A stretch of 7,285 bases of DNA. Source: JASHVB01 sp049522565 (GTDB taxonomy: Bacteria > Pseudomonadota > Alphaproteobacteria > Acetobacterales > Acetobacteraceae). A program made the position numbers and the translations under genes. The notes below the pieces were generated by a model. That model was not told the origin of the DNA. It saw only the letters and a program-made list of their open reading frames with translations, and made no database searches. Of this stretch, positions 6,574 through 7,285 are shown one piece after another; position 1 is the stretch's first letter, and each line of letters starts with the position of its first letter. Location of the stretch: NCBI GenBank assembly GCA_049522565.1, contig JBEKNT010000425.1:1-7285 (forward strand), read 5' to 3'.

Positions 6574-7121
6574 ATTCCGGTGTCCCGCAACACGCCCTCG
6601 CCCACCGGTGTCGTAAACCCGTTGCGCAAGCCATTCACAATCTGCTCCGCGCTGAACAGCGCGACCAGAATGCCGCAGAGTGGAATGACGATGTAGAGAT
6701 AGGCGATCGGCAGCATCGACGGCATGCGAAAGCTGCCAAAACCAGTCAGGAAGTTCTGCCAGCCGAACACCACCATGCAAAGGCCGACCAGCAGGACGAC
6801 GGCGCGATTGAACACTTCGAAGCAGCGGCGCGTGGTGCCGGTCATCTTCTCGGTGATGGCGGAGAGGAACAGGTGGTCGTTGCGCCGCGTCGCCACGGCA
6901 CTACCGACAAAGATCCCGTAGACGAAGAAGGCCGAGGTTATCTCTTGCAGGAACAGCAGGGGATGGCCGGTCTCACGCGTAACGACGTCGATGAGGGTGG
7001 AAAGGGTGAACCCGGCCAGGCAGACTCCGCACAGCAGCATCAGCGCATGTTCGAGCCGGTCGAATGCGCGCCATTTGAGGTGACGGTCCGTGGCCAGGAC
7101 GATCGAGGATTGCGGGTTCAT
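6570..7121 (-). CDS. dctQ: TRAP transporter small permease subunit (DctQ family)
   Basis: A 183-residue membrane protein with four predicted helices (about 23-45, 59-77, 103-121 and 137-158), the standard DctQ layout. Seen: the conserved LIDVVTRE after helix 1, FLQEIT with a conserved glutamate (Glu60) opening helix 2, a basic-acidic RRNDHLFLSAI loop at 79-89, and SMLPIAYLYIVIPL leading into helix 4. It pairs with the large subunit encoded immediately downstream and overlapping by four bases. The chosen ATG at 7121 gives a normal length. Reading further upstream only adds glycine and proline from the G/C tract and is rejected. The ribosome site is weak. The partner DctP binding protein, usually in the same operon, is not seen; it could lie beyond the right edge or to the left of the window. 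Confidence 0.9.
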   Translation of the reverse strand: MNPQSSIVLATDRHLKWRAFDRLEHALMLLCGVCLAGFTLSTLIDVVTRETGHPLLFLQEITSAFFVYGIFVGSAVATRRNDHLFLSAITEKMTGTTRRCFEVFNRAVVLLVGLCMVVFGWQNFLTGFGSFRMPSMLPIAYLYIVIPLCGILVALFSAEQIVNGLRNGFTTPVGEGVLRDTGI

Positions 7122-7134
7122 TGTCAGTCCGACA

Positions 7135-7160
7135 CTCCCCCTCCCCTTGTGGGGGGGGGG
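7135..7160. repeat. Inverted C/G repeat of the TPPPLxGGGWGEG type
   Basis: CCCCCTCCCC (7137-7146), a TTGT loop and a G10 run (7151-7160) form a 10-bp stem with one T-G pair. In a plus frame it reads TPPPLVGGGWGG. This is close to a dispersed intergenic repeat I know from many proteobacterial genomes, in which the right arm is normally GGGGGAGGG. Here the expected A is absent. Confidence 0.5.
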
Positions 7161-7244
7161 TGGGGGGGTGGGGGGGGGGGCCCCCGCCCCCCGGCGCCCG
7201 CCCCCCCCCCCCCCCCCCCCCACGGGGGGGGGGGGGGGGGGGGG
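7151..7244. repeat. Low-complexity poly-G/poly-C tract, probable contig-end artefact
   Basis: The tract consists of G runs of 10, 7 and 11 separated by single T bases, then C-rich sequence, then C21 (7201-7221), AC, and G21 (7224-7244). The last two arms are exactly equal in length and complementary. Nothing here looks coding. The following bases to 7285 are also G/C-rich (GGGGGCGGGGGCGGG) and carry no recognisable gene. Confidence 0.75.
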
Positions 7245-7285
7245 ATGTAAAGACGCAAGGAACCGGGGGCGGGGGCGGGCCCCGG

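Noticed and set aside
6574..6780. N-terminal extension of the TRAP large permease to an upstream ATG
   Set aside because: It would run out of frame through the small-subunit gene, and the added 69 residues have no DctM character. The ATGA overlap start is standard.
7122..7223. N-terminal glycine/proline extension of the TRAP small permease
   Set aside because: The extension is only the translation of the G/C homopolymer tract; the ATG at 7121 gives a normal DctQ length.
7246..7285. Possible upstream end of another gene or a promoter after the poly-G run
   Set aside because: Only 40 bases remain, G/C-rich and adjoining a suspect tract; no frame or promoter motif can be supported.

Overview
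This 7.3 kb GC-rich window most likely comes from an alphaproteobacterium, possibly Acetobacteraceae or another Rhodospirillales-type lineage. That reading rests on the high GC content, the TRAP transporter, and an intergenic copy of a repeat that reads VDRVEPGHDG when translated, a common dispersed sequence in alphaproteobacterial genomes. It holds seven protein-coding genes and no RNA gene, CRISPR array or transposon that I can see. Its last ~135 bases are a low-complexity G/C tract that looks like a contig end or sequencing artefact.

Layout, left to right. A TcuA-like FAD-dependent dehydrogenase occupies 13-1500 on the minus strand. It is divergent from a two-gene plus-strand operon (1602-2135 and 2145-2759) encoding the two halves of a thiamine-diphosphate (TPP) enzyme of the sulfopyruvate/phosphonopyruvate decarboxylase type. 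Convergent to that operon is a Tat-exported three-domain calcineurin-like metallophosphoesterase (2779-4449, minus). Divergent from that is a small secreted methionine-rich protein of unknown function (4635-5225, plus). A minus-strand pair follows: the TRAP transporter small (6570-7121) and large (5230-6573) membrane subunits, overlapping by four bases (ATGA).

The genes make biochemical sense as an organic-acid uptake and catabolism neighbourhood. The TRAP permease would import a carboxylate or sulfonate, the flavoprotein could oxidise a carboxylic acid, and the split TPP enzyme could decarboxylate a 2-oxo acid. The substrate cannot be read from the sequence. The TRAP solute-binding protein (DctP), which would help most, is not in the window and may lie beyond the degraded right end. 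The phosphoesterase and the secreted protein sit between the two metabolic parts and have no obvious link to them.

I did not find a clearly unprecedented system. The points most worth a second look are the divergent flavoprotein/TPP-enzyme module, the flavoprotein's non-fumarate-like active site, the intergenic repeat that abuts and could mis-set a gene start, the unknown methionine-rich secreted protein, and the suspicious symmetric C21-AC-G21 tract at the right end.
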